Positions 31,008-41,739 of a DNA stretch of 64,000 bases are shown here, piece by piece. Location: assembly GCA_022494885.1 (NCBI GenBank), contig JAGVSM010005036.1:1-64000 (forward strand), in the 5' to 3' direction. Numbering within the stretch: position 1 is the stretch's first letter; every line of letters starts with the position of its first letter. The stretch is from Micrasema longulum. Lineage: Eukaryota; Arthropoda; Insecta; Trichoptera; Brachycentridae. Below the pieces are notes generated by a model. That model ran no database searches. It worked only from the letters and a program-made list of their open reading frames with translations, and was not told where the DNA came from. Both the position numbers and the translations under genes were made by a program.

Positions 31008-31345
31008 GTTATTTATTTATTTTATTTATGCTTTATTAAGTTAGTTCATAACATCTTAAGAACTAATATAACCTTTAAATAACGTTACATTTTTTTATCA
31101 AAATTTTTCAATTACATATTTTTTCAAATTAATTTTAAATATTTCATTTTTTTCTTTTTCCTTTATTTCTTCAGGTAACTCATTGTACAGCTTCAATTCC
31201 TTGTACAATGAATTTTGAGATTCTGTTTTTTCCTTATTAGTAATCTTATCTTTTTTTTACCCCTTGTTTCATATGTATGACATTGTTGGTTAAATTTTAT
31301 TACTGCTTTTATTTTATTCATTCCCTTAATTATTTTATGTATAAA
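31008..31345 (-). mobile_element. LINE C-terminal fragment, minus strand
   Basis: The minus strand reads 'NQQCHTYETRGKKKIRLLIR' then, one shift later, 'SLYKELKLYNELPEEIKEKE' and 'FKINLKKYVIEKF'. This is the Y.TR...........S....LYN.LP.EI.....F...L..Y pattern of Jockey/CR1-type LINE tails. The (TTTA) run at 31013-31030 is its tail. Confidence 0.75.
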
Positions 31346-31349
31346 AATT

Positions 31350-31465
31350 GCCAGTTGTTGAGTGTCCGGGGCACGGGTAACCCCTGTGAGGTCACATTAT
31401 TTTTATTATTAATTATAGTTTGTAAGAGAAAAATACGAATAAATAAATAAATAAAATAAAATAAC
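31350..31465 (+). mobile_element. LINE 3' UTR, 'GGTAACCC..GTGAGGTCAC' family, plus strand
   Basis: 'GGCACGGGTAACCCCTGTGA', 'GGTCACATTATTTTTATTAT' and 'TAGTTTGTAAGAGAAAAATA' are followed by an (AAATA)n tail to 31462. It defines the 3' end of the family. Confidence 0.75.
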
Positions 31466-31529
31466 GTGCAATAAAAAAACATTTGAGGTACATAAAAAAA
31501 ATAAAATGGAAATAATTTAACTCAAATAT

Positions 31530-31900
31530 AACTATATAGATGCCCGTGGTATTCTCGCTCCGATTAACCTAAAAATTCCTCACATTAACTTGCGTACCAA
31601 TGCTGACTTTACTGTGGGAAGTTTTAGAACCAAAGTCAGATTATTTTTCCCTCTGCCAAGGATCCTCAAAACAGTGAACAAAATCTCGCTAAACGGTACT
31701 GTCGATGTGTTCCTACGGCAAAGGCGTTTTCCCTAGAAGCAAGCGGTGTTATCACTTCTGACTTGAGATGACACACTTTCTATGTCTGCCAAGATCACGC
31801 CATAACTATACCCAGTGTACGTTTAAATAGATTCAATAGATTGTTCAGGTGAAGTTAATCCATTGTATTATTTATATTTAATGCCAATTTATTAGGGCTC
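31530..31900 (+). mobile_element. Probable LINE C-terminal fragment, plus strand
   Basis: The plus strand reads 'LKIPHINLRTNADFTVGSFR', 'PLPRILKTVNKISLNGTVDV', similar in plan to the CR1/Jockey-type tail at 25745. It stops at about 31735, and an AT-rich 3' UTR follows. Assignment is by pattern only. Confidence 0.45.
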
Positions 31901-32231
31901 TCATAAGCCTGATGATCAGCTTAAAAAAAAGTACCGTACAGTACAGTAGTTCATTCATGTTTATTTTGAATATCTCAAACCTGGCAAAACCTTAAAAAAA
32001 GTGAGGTATTTATTAAAACTAGGTCACTTAGTCAGCTTTTTGAGATTTGCTCAAAATAAAGAAAGAAAGATTTTGCCGGGTTTACAAACAATACCCTCAC
32101 ATATGTGTTTACAATAAAATATAGCTTCTGCGTTTGAATGCGTCATTATAAGTGATTTGCAGTTATCCGGCGTTTTCGGTAATCCGGCAGTGCACTGGTG
32201 TTGTATCTGCCGAATCGCCGAGAGACCACTA

Positions 32232-33930
32232 TATTTCAATTGTCTCTGTAAATTGATTGAGTCTTTCTACTGACATTTTTTGGTGAAACTGCATTTTAAT
32301 TATAATTATATAATAAAAATAAGCAAACATTTTTATAACACTTTGATTTGTAATTTTAACTAGTGACCGGGTTTCATCGTGACCGACATCGTCATCGTCA
32401 GGTCAGACCCGGTCTGACGATCTCGCCCACGAAATTGAATATAAATAAAAAGGAAATATAACTTTGTACGTATTTTAATTATTATTTCCATGTAAAGTTT
32501 ATTTCTGTACACTGTCAACATATTAAAATAAAAAACAAAAATTCCATTTCCTTCCCTTAGAATTTCCTTATATTTATAAGTATATAAATTTTATTAGTAT
32601 CTCAACAAAAAAACATTTGAAAATTAAATGAATAGAATTTATCAGTGTCGAATGGAGATGGAGAACATTCTTGAAACGGAAATAAGATGAATTGTAATGA
32701 GCTTTTAAAATCATAAATTCCTTTTACCCTTAGAGCGTGAGAATAATCTCATATTACGTCGATTAAATCACAGGTCATCTTTATATTTTAACTTTTCCGT
32801 ATTGGCAAAACACTGCTGTGTATGAAATACTCCGGTTTCATTCTAAGGGCGGGTCCGCAGTCAGATGGCCGGCTAATTGCTGTGAACCTTGAACCGACCT
32901 TATACGCTATTGTTCCGCCGTGCCCACCGGCCCTTAGGGAAACAGGGTTGGCCCAACCATTATTCCGCGTCTAGAAATCTCCGAAAATAGCAGTCAATCT
33001 CAAACTTGTTGCGGGTAAGTTTGAACAAGATTCTCGAAACAATGTGGAAGTTTGTACAATAAAGAAGCCCAGATTTAAGATTTAAGTGGCTTCTACATAG
33101 AGCTTTTTTGCAATTTACTTGCTAGTATTGGTAACATTTAGTTTTGAAAACTTAAACTCGGGTGTAAATTTAATTATCATGTAGGGTAATAAGAAATCCT
33201 AGATTTTTTAAAATCACTTCCCTCATCGTCATATGATACTTCTACCCGACTTCATTTTTCGATTCGAGAAATTCAATTCTACCCAATTTCTGGTAGAACG
33301 TTGCATCAATACACACAAGGCAGCGTTTGATCATATATCATATAGCTAAAGTGATGACTTACACTTCAACTGTTAGTCTAAGCGCAGGGAAATATGACAG
33401 TATGGGATTTTTCCTAAACCTAGCCGAAATAAGAAAAATCATAATAAACAAGTTGAGTGGTTCTATTCAATACATAAAACTGTATTGATGTACTTTTTTT
33501 AATCTGCCAGGACACAGACAAAAATTGCAACCTGCTTTTTTTTAAATTTTCTGTTTAATTCATTCAATATTTTATTCATATACATTTTAATGTATGTATT
33601 TTACTCACTTACGCAATATGTACACACTTACTAGCTAAACTTGATTCTAATAAAAAAAATTGTTATTCGTTAAGATTTTAGGTGTATTCCCCATTTTATT
33701 ATTTTTTTTTTATTTAAAGGTAATTCACTAATAATAATAATTTTACTTTATACTGGTAGGTATGTCACATGGTTTTCCCTTTGCGGGGTTTGATTTTACC
33801 TGTAATTGTTTGTTCAGAAAACTATAAATGGCATTAAAAAATTTAAGGAATCAATTTTTTGTACAAACATGTAATTAGCTTATTTTTCTTAAAAACATTT
33901 TTTTTTAATAAACAATCTCTCTTCAATTCG
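32232..33930. other. Unassigned AT-rich DNA
   Basis: A few less AT-rich patches (32340-32430 with GACATCGTCATCGTCAGG; 32840-32960) carry no recognised domain or splice structure. Confidence 0.4.
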
Positions 33931-33934
33931 TACC

Positions 33935-34265
33935 TCATGTCTAAGGATGGTGATTACGCCTGACTTCAGGCATGGCTCGTCTGTGGACAGTCTTCCTCCA
34001 TCTGGAACGGTCTTGTGCTCTTCTATAGGCATTCGTCAGTGATGATTCTGATAACTCAGTGACTGTGCCGCTCCATCTTGTCGGTTGACGTCCACGCGAC
34101 CTTGTCCCTTCGACACTTCCTAGGAGAAAAGTTTTCTCCAAACTATCAGAATCTCCCCTGGAAATATGCTCAAAGAACTGCAGGATTCTTTTCTCGCACA
34201 TGGATATCAGTTTTTCTCCTATGTCCAGTTCCTGGAGAATAGATGCATTCGTACGTACGTAATAA
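33935..34265 (-). mobile_element. RTE/BovB-like LINE tail, minus strand
   Basis: The minus strand is open for about 100 codons. It starts in 'NASILQELDIGEKLISMCEK', then 'RILQFFEHISRGDSDSLEKT', 'LLGSVEGTRSRGRQPTRWSG', 'AQDRSRWRKTVHRR' and stop. The plan RILQ.FGHI.R.....LEK...LG.VEG.RSRGR.PTRW......DR..WR is the hallmark of the C-terminal end of RTE-type LINEs. It is the cleanest LINE tail in the window, with no internal stop in this part, so it may be relatively young. No reverse transcriptase is attached. Confidence 0.9.
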
Positions 34266-34369
34266 ATAATAAATTACACTAAATTACGTATTTGTGTTTC
34301 TTAGTTTTGGATCGATCGACCCATCTACAGTTACGCCAACTTATTATTTCAAAAAGTCTTCCTTTCTTT

Positions 34370-34530
34370 GTCCCCGTTGGCAGCCCTTCCGCCCGAGGAC
34401 TATCAGGCCGCGCATCTCACGAACCTTCCATCAGGTTCCAGTTACCCTGTGCCAGCCCTGCCACGCCCCCTCCGCTAAACACCACGATCCGCGGACCTAA
34501 CTATATCACTTCATGCAACTAATGCCCTCG
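34370..34530. other. GC-rich patch of unknown nature
   Basis: About 55-60% G+C in a background near 30%. Two overlapping plus frames cross it ('SPSARGLSGRASHEPS..'), neither with a recognised domain. It directly follows the RTE tail on the plus side and could be an unrelated transposon end or foreign-composition insertion. Confidence 0.35.
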
Positions 34531-35050
34531 ATGACCATAAATAGATTCCTCGCAAATATTATACGCTGTAAATACCGAAATAAGAATACATAGTCACCGT
34601 CTATGCACGTATGTAGGTAAAAGTACCTAAGTCTTTGTTTTAAAATAAGTAACTTTTTTTTTCATATGCTAATAATATTACTAACCTTAATATATAAGTT
34701 GACAAAATATAAAGGAATGAACATCCAAGGATTTTGGTGAGGAGCTCCCACTGATTACTACTTATATAACAGGGACAAAAAAAGATAGAAAATGACAATA
34801 AAATGTCCAATTACACGAGCGACAAGAAAAAATTAAAAATCGGAACCAAAAACGAAAACATCGTTTGATCAAAAATTGCACTTATACCGAGGTCCTAAGA
34901 TTTTTTATATTCTTCCAAAAGTATACAAGAATTCTACAGGTACTCGTATTCCAAAAAAATTAAGGCGCACAATAAAAAAAAACAATATTAAAAACCGATT
35001 AGTACGATTGGTTACAATTTGTGTTGTGTCAATAACAAAATGTATTGTGC
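34531..35050. other. Unassigned AT-rich DNA
   Basis: Nothing recognised. Confidence 0.5.
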
Positions 35051-35052
35051 CA

Positions 35053-35215
35053 AATATGCATCATCATTATTTCCCTTTCCTTGGTGCATAGGACGCTGCA
35101 GTGTATTTCAATAATAAATTGTAACAAGAAGGTAAAGTGATCAATCTTACGTTTTAGGTGCCATTCCGGAACGGCAAAATATTGCACTGAACTACACTTA
35201 AAATAAATATTTCAC
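35053..35215 (-). mobile_element. SINE1 3' half, minus strand
   Basis: 'CATCATCATTATTTCCC', 'TTGGTGCATAGGACGCTGCA', 'AAAGTGATCAATCTTACG' and 'TTAGGTGCCATTCC' follow in reverse SINE1 order. Confidence 0.8.
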
Positions 35216-35371
35216 CTTGCCAAATATTTTTCATGCATTTATTGTATATTTAAATAAAAAAACAATATTTTCGTTGTCAAAACTTGAAAATTCTGTTCCT
35301 CGACACAGGGTTTCGCGATTGTGAATATATGTTACATGTTGTAACCTATTAAATGCTCTTGACCTTTCATT

Positions 35372-35470
35372 GATTGGTTTGAGTGGCCTCTTTACACACT
35401 GTGTAATATTCAGCATTTCGCCTACGTTTAAACATCCACAATGTTTTAATTATTCCAAATATTAATGTTT
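35372..35470 (+). repeat. Family A fragment, plus orientation
   Basis: 'TGATTGGTTTGAGTGGCCTC', 'TTTACACACTGTGTAATATT', 'CAGCATTTCGCCTACGTTTA' and 'AACATCCACAATG' come from the family centre. Confidence 0.8.
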
Positions 35471-36245
35471 GCAGTCTTTTTTTCAGTTCAGTTTGCGGTT
35501 TTTCACCGCGCACCGGTGATGAAAACATTGCTTGCTTTTATGATTGAATCCAAATAAAATACTTATAATATTTTTATATTTTTATATAATAAATACTTCA
35601 CACTCGAATCCGTTTTAAAAAGTCTCTAAAACGGATTCGGGTATGTGGTAAATGCTTGCAATGTAAATTTTTGTGAATTTAAAGAGCAGGTTAAATGCAT
35701 TCGACAAACTCAAAATATAGTTAGTTAAATCAATGAAATAAATATTATTATTAAAGATAATAATAAATCGTTTATTGAACTTTTATAATGATTGGTTTGA
35801 CCTCTAAAAACAAGAATGCAGATATTCGAACAGAAAAGCCTGAGGTCAGCCATTATTCGTGTTGTAAAAAAAATAAAAAGGTTCACAATTTGACGGCGAT
35901 CTGTTGATATCACAAGATACTTTACGAGCAGGTGTTTTATACAAAAGTAAATCTTTCAAAGGACACGCATTTATTTATTGGAACAATAATAAATACTAGC
36001 AATACTCTCATCGACTAAAAAATATAACTGGGCCAGTAATATTTTATAGATGGCCCTAACAAACAAGTTTAAAAAATTCAACGTTATTTAAAAAAAACAA
36101 AAATACAAGAATTTGATATTAATTAAATTTATAATGAAATGTACAAATATGAATGAAAAGTTAAACAAAAAAATATGTACAAGTTGTTGAAATGTTTTGG
36201 TTATCACTCTCAACGTTCTACTTTCCGATTATTATTTTACTAATG
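35471..36245. other. Unassigned AT-rich DNA
   Basis: A local inverted echo 'CGAATCCGTTTTA..AACGGATTCGG' lies at about 35605-35640. Otherwise nothing is recognised. Confidence 0.4.
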
Positions 36246-36480
36246 TAATACGTCGTCCTTGTGGTGTAGTGGTCAGCGCGTTTGCTTATCATGCAAGAGG
36301 CCTCGGGTTCGATTCCTGATACGGTTGACATGAAATATTTAGTTAAAACGGTGTTTTTACACTAGAATATTTCATAGTTCCTGAACTGGTACCTGAAGTG
36401 TAAGACTGATCTTCTTACTTTCAAACGATCAAATGCAGTGCTCTATGGCTCATTAGGTAGGTAAAGGGAAATGATGATGA
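36246..36480 (+). mobile_element. SINE1: best tRNA-like head, plus strand
   Basis: 'CCTTGTGGTGTAGTGGTCAG' (A box region) and 'CTCGGGTTCGATTCCTGATA' (B box) are well preserved. An anticodon-like stem-loop TTTGC-TTATCAT-GCAAG lies between them. The SINE1 body follows: 'GACATGAAATATTTAGTTAA', 'TTCCTGAACTGGTACCTGAA', 'GTGTAAGACTGATC', ending 'GGTAAAGGGAAATGATGATG'. The acceptor stem does not pair, so this is a SINE and not a tRNA gene. The upstream 5' block is lost in this copy. Confidence 0.85.
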
Positions 36481-36534
36481 ATTTCTTACAACGGAATGGG
36501 AAAACTTTAGAGAAGGAATATGATATAACATTAG

Positions 36535-36612
36535 CTAGTCTAAGTGGCCTTTTTACACACTGTGTAATATTCACGGTTTTGCCTACGTACGAACATACGT
36601 ACTCCTTTTACT
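36535..36612 (+). repeat. Family A fragment, plus orientation
   Basis: 'AGTGGCCTTTTTACACACTG' and 'TAATATTCACGGTTTTGCCT' come from the family centre. Confidence 0.7.
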
Positions 36613-36660
36613 TTTGTCTTCTGTATTTATTTTTATAATATTAACATAGTCTTCAATTTA

Positions 36661-37354
36661 CAATAGAACTCCAATTACGCGGATTGGGACCGGACCCCAC
36701 TCGGATAAGAAAAAATCTATTAATAGGATTTTTGCCGAAAAAATTGTATGTTTTAGTTTTACAGTATGTATGTTGAGAATGGGAGAAAGAACTTTTTTCG
36801 AAAAAAAATAGCTTTTTATTAATAAATTAAAAAGGCAACACTTTTGCATGATAAGCGTAGTTACAAGTGCTGTAAATTAGTACATTATGTACGTACCGTA
36901 ATGTAAATTAAAGTCATTGCTTGCTGAACATCTCGGTCAAAGTAAGCTCTTTGACTGTTATCATCCGTTTTCGGGCGTCTTTTTTTGTTGCTCCCTTCAT
37001 TGATGTTCTCAAAGAACTTCTTTTTTCGTTTTCAAGCACTGACACGAAGTTTAAAAGTGTAGGTTTGCTCCTTTTAATGTCTGAAATCATTGATTGTCCA
37101 ACACCGTACATATCACCCAACTGTAACTCTATTACCTGATTGTTCTATAATTTTTCGTTCATCTGCTTACGTTAAAAAAACTAGTTTTCTTTTAGAAGTC
37201 ATGGTGAACGACAAAACGCACTCACAAAAAAAAACCATGCGCCGAAGCGAAAGACATTATTTTGCGAATCGCAGTACGTTTCCGTCTTAATATTTTTTTC
37301 TAAAATTCTGAAAACGATTCGGATAGTCAGAGTTCGGATAATTGGAGAATACTG
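36661..37354. mobile_element. Internally deleted Tigger/pogo element, 694 bp
   Basis: The left end CAATAGAACTCCAATTACGC and the reversed right end CAGTATTCTCCAATTATCCG are imperfect inverted repeats of the Tigger type. The left flank is TA (36659-36660); the right flank is CA, a probable decayed TA. The interior carries the start of a transposase on the minus strand (next entry) followed directly by the left-end region. So the middle and end of the transposase gene, including the DDE catalytic domain, are deleted. Confidence 0.8.
36914..37202 (-). pseudogene. Tigger-type transposase N-terminus (CENP-B-like DNA-binding region), broken
   Basis: On the minus strand an ATG at 37202 begins 'MTSKRKLVFLT', then a frameshift and a stop near 37165-37140. 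A clean frame follows: 'VIELQLGDMYGVGQSM', 'ISDIKRSKPTLLNFVSVLEN'. This corresponds to the first helix-turn-helix of pogo/Tigger transposases and CENP-B, where a basic start (KRK) is followed by a '.YGVG.STISDI.K' recognition helix. After about 45 residues the text becomes 'RSSLRTSMKGATKKDARKRM' and soon ends. The second helix-turn-helix and the catalytic DDE domain are absent. Only the DNA-binding part was left by the internal deletion, and it is now frameshifted. Confidence 0.8.
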
Positions 37355-38312
37355 CATTTGAAAATAATATATAATACAATTCTACGGTATTTTTAAATGT
37401 ACTCCAATGTCATAATTTGTATGTTAACTATATGTAGGTATTAGATATTACTCTTTATGTTTTGTAGTATGCTTGAAAAAGCTTAAAAAGTAATATAGTA
37501 AAAAATAAATAAAAATAATCACGTAATCACAAAGAAACCACTTAAACTGTGTTTTTTCACTGAAATCAAAAGCATCTTAAACTTTGGTTTTCTTTTTTAT
37601 TAGTATCCGTTACTTAAAGTTTTGATTATTGTTCTTTAAAACAGCATTGTCTGATTTTACAAAATACATTTTTTTATGTCAAATATTTTATACTTTAATG
37701 ATTGATAAATTGGTCATGCATTCAAATCGTCATAATACGATTTTTTATTTTGTTTATTTATTTCAAAAACACAAACATTTACATAAATTTACAAAATCGT
37801 ATCATGTTATAGCGAGAATAGGTCAATCAGACGAAGAAGTGTGGTATAGCAAAACATTAGTACGAATCCATCAGTTCCTGCATGGACAATGCCTGTTCTA
37901 AGGAACTGATATCTTGCGGTGAATAATAAATACCTCTTGAAAAAAAAATTTTTTTTTTTTTTAAATAAATAAAACAACTTTGTTTTTTATCACTAATTTT
38001 TAATTTTTTTTTCCACCGAATGGTTTCAAAGCAAACAAGCTTCTTCGTCAAGGTTTACGTAACTTATGAATTAATTTCTTTTTTATTTTTATCATGTTCA
38101 CTAAATACTACACGTGGATTCAATAAGTCTTTTTTTTTTTACAAGGGTAATTTGATATCAATATTTTCGAAGCTAGACAGGAGAGGACTAAAAGAAATAT
38201 TGTTTATTTGGTTATTAATTATTTTTTTCTCATAATGAATCGCTTTTTTGATTTCTAAGATTTCTAAGATGTCTTATTTTAATATTTTATTTTCAATATG
38301 AAGTACACTTAA
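37355..38312. other. Unassigned AT-rich DNA
   Basis: Poly-A/T rich frames at 37629-37901 and 38020-38235 are composition artefacts; no domain is recognised. 'TTTCTAAGATTTCTAAGATG' at 38258-38277 is a short local repeat. Confidence 0.45.
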
Positions 38313-38407
38313 GCCAGTGTCTTTATTGAAGTTATGATTATTTTCTATCAGACGATTTGTGCCAGTGTCTTTATTGAAGTTATGATTATTTTCTATCAGA
38401 CGATTTG
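38313..38407 (+). repeat. Perfect tandem duplication of a 48 bp unit
   Basis: Two copies of a unit starting GCCAGTGTCTTTATTGAAGT are adjacent (38313-38360 and 38361-38407) and identical over 47 bases. The identity implies a very recent event. Confidence 0.95.
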
Positions 38408-38864
38408 CGAATTTAGAAAAATGATTATAATTTAAGATTACAATTTAATTGGTATATCCCCGATTTATTATATTTATGGACTTTATCTTTGTGATTTTTA
38501 AATTTTTTTCTTTATTATTAGTTGTGTAGAAAGCCGGTTTATGATATTATATTTATGGTTAATGATAAATATTTATGATATTAGAATGAATAATTATTTT
38601 TTTATATACGTGCAACATGCAGAACTTGGTGAATTTAAGGTATTGATAAAATCATAATACATAACGTTATCAATTATAGAGATTATTTTTAGGCCTTACA
38701 TTTACCATTTGAATAAATCACAAATTGCGTATTTGTAGCATTCATAAAGAAATACACAAATACATGTGTGTTTTTAATGGGAAACTCAAAAATGCTGCTC
38801 TCTAAATTACCTGGTTGTAGTAAATACCCCATAATTTTATCTTATTCTTGTATATTTGCTCTGG
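38408..38864. other. Unassigned AT-rich DNA
   Basis: Nothing recognised. Confidence 0.5.
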
Positions 38865-39355
38865 CTAACTGGCAGTGCACAACGGAGTTTTAGTCGCAAC
38901 ACTTATGTATGAAAGTGAAACATAGAACTTGCAGAGAAAGTATGAAATCCGAGTGAACGCGGTCGAAATGCTATATCTTAGACCTAAGTGTGAAAATTCA
39001 ATGTACGAAAGGGTAACGAGAGATGATATCAGGCGAGAGTGTAAATATGAGTCAGGTATAATTGATAAAATTGAGAAAGAGTCTCTGAGGTGGTTTAGTC
39101 ATGTAGAACGAATGGATGATAAAAGAATGTTAAAACAAGTATATGAGTCAAAAATGAAAGGTAACGTGAGACCAAGATGCCCAAAGAAGACATGGATGAT
39201 CAGATAAACCAAAATCTTAGGACTGGTCGTTTCAAAAGCAAGCAGAACCGAAGGGCATGTATGACAAGATATATGAACGTGAAAGAAGCTAGAAATGTAT
39301 GCCAGAATAAACGTGGTTGGCGGTCCATCTTCTCTGCCTGAAATGGCGTAATGGT
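38865..39355 (+). mobile_element. RTE-like LINE tail (second RTE-type family), plus strand
   Basis: The plus strand reads 'NGVLVATLMYESET', then a long open stretch: 'EIRVNAVEMLYLRPKCENSM', 'YERVTRDDIRREC', 'IIDKIEKESLRWFSHVERMD', 'KQVYESKMKGNVRPRCPKKT'. After stops it ends 'SKASRTEGHV' and 'WRSIFSA'-like text. This is the familiar VNAVEM.YLR..CG....DR.RN..IR..C......IEK..LRWFGHVERM.D.R....V arrangement found C-terminal to insect LINE reverse transcriptases. A degraded copy lies at 43270-43510. Confidence 0.85.
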
Positions 39356-39364
39356 GGTAGTAGT

Positions 39365-39620
39365 AGCAGTTTATTTGCATTTTTATTTATTTATTTAATG
39401 AACTCAATTTTATCGTGGCACAATTATATTTTTTTATGTCCCGACTCATTAAAAAAATCCTTGCTAAGTCGGGACTCTTCTATATATAAATCAAAACATT
39501 TATAAACACATTTAACAATATGCAAGATAATTAAAACAGTATACAAAATAATAATAAAAAAAACATACATATTAAAAAAAAGTTACATATCGAGAAATGG
39601 AATGCAGATAAGTTATTTTA
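39365..39620 (-). mobile_element. LINE 3' end, minus strand, with a perfect 9 bp hairpin
   Basis: The (TTTA)n at about 39377-39397 marks the tail. A hairpin GTCCCGACT (39438-39446) / AGTCGGGAC (39467-39475) lies in the presumed 3' UTR, a place where LINE reverse transcriptase recognition hairpins can occur. It is inserted next to the end of the RTE tail. Confidence 0.5.
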
Positions 39621-40334
39621 AAATAATAATACAACAATAAACAGTTATTTCATAATTCTATTCGGTAATTAGTTGATAGTAAAAATAAATACTAAATAAT
39701 TCAGTTAAATAATAGTAGTAACACATCTATATGGTAGAATATGTAATTTAATAAACAGAATAATAAATAATTTATTGCTTCGATTAGCAATAGTTAAATT
39801 ATGTATTCACAATTTATTAGGCGTCGCTATTAAGTTTACTCAAAGATGATATGTACATTTGAAATATACAAAGAAGATGATATACGTCGATGGCTTAGAA
39901 CTAAAATATTGTACCACTATAAATCATAATACTGAGAAAATCGCATATGAAGTTTTGCACATCTTGGAAGATTTGATTATATTTCATAGAAAAAAGGTTT
40001 TGAATCTGATATCTGATAATATTTTGTCATGGACTTTTGTTTGGCATAAATATAAATATATTGTTATGGAGTATATGTGTGCTTTTAAAAATATTGTTTA
40101 CAGGATTTACAACATATTTTAGTGAGTATGTATCTTTGGGTATAGAGGATTAAGAGATGCAAATTTTAACACATAAAAATATAGGTTTAACTTAATTCTT
40201 TTCAGTACTTAACTCATTTTTGGCAAAAATCGATCTTTTCTATCTTTGTTGTCTCTATGCTCGTTGTTATTTTAAAATAACGAAATTTTTTGGGCTAATA
40301 TTATCATGTAATGGTAGTTTTAAATGTACTAGTT
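39621..40334. other. Unassigned AT-rich DNA
   Basis: The 87-codon frame at 39859-40122 is AT-driven and unrecognised. Confidence 0.45.
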
Positions 40335-41040
40335 TAGTTTTGTGTTTCCCAAGGAATAACTATGGCGAGTAGTTCTGGCTGCGGAATATAAGAGTATCGA
40401 ACGACCAAGACGCTTTCGCCATAGTGATCGCTTACGTCGAAGGACCTGTCAAGGCATCGCAAGAAGTGTTTATTACTACTGGTTGCAAATTACGCGGGAA
40501 TGCGTTGTTCAAATATTGTTACAACCTCTACATCCTTTGTACCCACACTCACTGTTTACTCCAAAAAACCAGTATCCTTTGATCACCCGCAACAATAATA
40601 CCTTGTTTCGTGAATCACGCGTTTATTTTGTTGAACGTGTACCGCATCATAGACTTTGTTTCCACCAACCACTAGTGCTCAGTTCCAGATCGGGAGCCTT
40701 TCCTGGCGTTGGTGCCGCTCGCTAGTGACCAATCGGACCACATCAATTCCATCAAGAGAGAACCAGGTTAGCGGCATCCATTCCTAATCCATCTCATTCG
40801 TTGGTGTTGTGACCGATTGACACATACCGCATATCGAGGATATTAATTTATTTCATTAAAATTAATAGACAGACCACTCCGCTAAATAATATCGTAGAAG
40901 CCTTAGGGCTTCGTCCCCCGCAATTTCTCACCCCGCATTCGCGTAAGAATTTGTTCTCCCACCAAGTAAATCAGTTTTTTTTTGTTATTCTGTCATTTTT
41001 TTATTATTTTTATGTTTGTGTACACACTGTCATTCATTCA
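40335..41040. other. GC-richer retroelement-like block, unclassified
   Basis: About 650 bases at clearly higher G+C (roughly 45%), with an 80-codon plus frame (40483-40725) that matches nothing I know. 'GTTGGTGCCGCTCG' near 40705 recalls the TGGTGCCG start of primer-binding regions in some BEL/Pao-type LTR elements, so part of this could be a solo LTR and leader. I saw no second LTR and no protein domain. Together with the following family C end it might instead be one non-autonomous retroposon. Confidence 0.35.
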
Positions 41041-41073
41041 CTTCTTAATCTGCGTAGAGTTTGAATTTCTTAG

Positions 41074-41290
41074 GAATATTTTTAATAACTTTTCTCTATG
41101 AGCAGCTGACAGAGAGTCTCCCAAGACTCTATAACAGCTGCGAGTGGATGGTGGGCTTAAGGATATGCCCTTAATGTCATTCATTGCCTTTTCTGTTTTG
41201 TTATTTGTGTGCTCATTGTAACTTGTTTACTGCCAAAATTATGATGATTGTCTTGGTTGGAGGCCTCAATAAAGAAAAAAAAATATTTAC
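41074..41290 (+). mobile_element. Family C repeat, copy 2, with poly(A) end
   Basis: The core matches 5297-5398 ('GCAGCTGACAGAGAGTCTCC', 'GACTCTATAACAGCTGCG', 'GGGCTTAAGGATATGCCCTT'). It continues to 'TTGGAGGCCTCAATAAAGAA', an AATAAA-bearing end followed by A's, which marks a retroposon 3' terminus. Confidence 0.7.
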
Positions 41291-41739
41291 CCAAGATACT
41301 TTTTCGCTTTTATGAAAATATGTTTTTAATTATCCACTATCATTACTTAAAGTATAATACGAGTGTGTTGAATTATCAAAAAAGACTTTTATACAAAAAA
41401 TAATAAATCATGTAATTCAAAAATAGGGTAAGGGTTACCAAACCAAAATCTATAAATGTAACAGCCGAAAATGGATTCCAGCATCACTCGAGCGTTAAAT
41501 ACTCTACCAGCAATCGGCTTTGTCCTTAATTGACGACCATAAATCCCTCACAAGTGCACAGGGGTGCGAAAATTCCTATTTCTTTTTACTGCATTTAACA
41601 ATATTTTTAATTTATGTTTGTTACATTTTTCAATAAGTCCTGTTAAAATATTCAAAAACTTTTTTGTTGTAAAATAAATAACTCTATGTCGCTTTTACAA
41701 TTAAAAATACAGAAACACTTTTCTAAATGTATATTTCAC
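41291..41739. other. Unassigned DNA
   Basis: 41440-41580 is slightly less AT-rich; nothing recognised. Confidence 0.45.

Larger units (their letters stand above)
30388..32231. mobile_element. Tigger/pogo-type DNA transposon shell, ~1.84 kb, filled by LINE insertions
   Basis: The left end CAGTACTCTCGCTATAAT and the right end, reversed (TAGTGGTCTCTCGGCGATTC), form imperfect inverted termini of Tigger type. The subterminal region repeats 'AATCCGGCGTTTT' near both ends and a palindromic 'ACTGTACTGTA' block at 30511-30521 and 31940-31953. TA flanks both sides (30386-30387 and 32232-32233), matching the TA target of Tc1/mariner-pogo elements. No transposase text is visible. Most of the interior is LINE D, LINE B and other LINE pieces listed separately. 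Confidence 0.65.

Noticed and set aside
36250..36325. A functional tRNA gene
   Set aside because: A and B boxes and a plausible anticodon stem are present, but there is no acceptor stem and the sequence continues into the SINE1 body shared by many copies.
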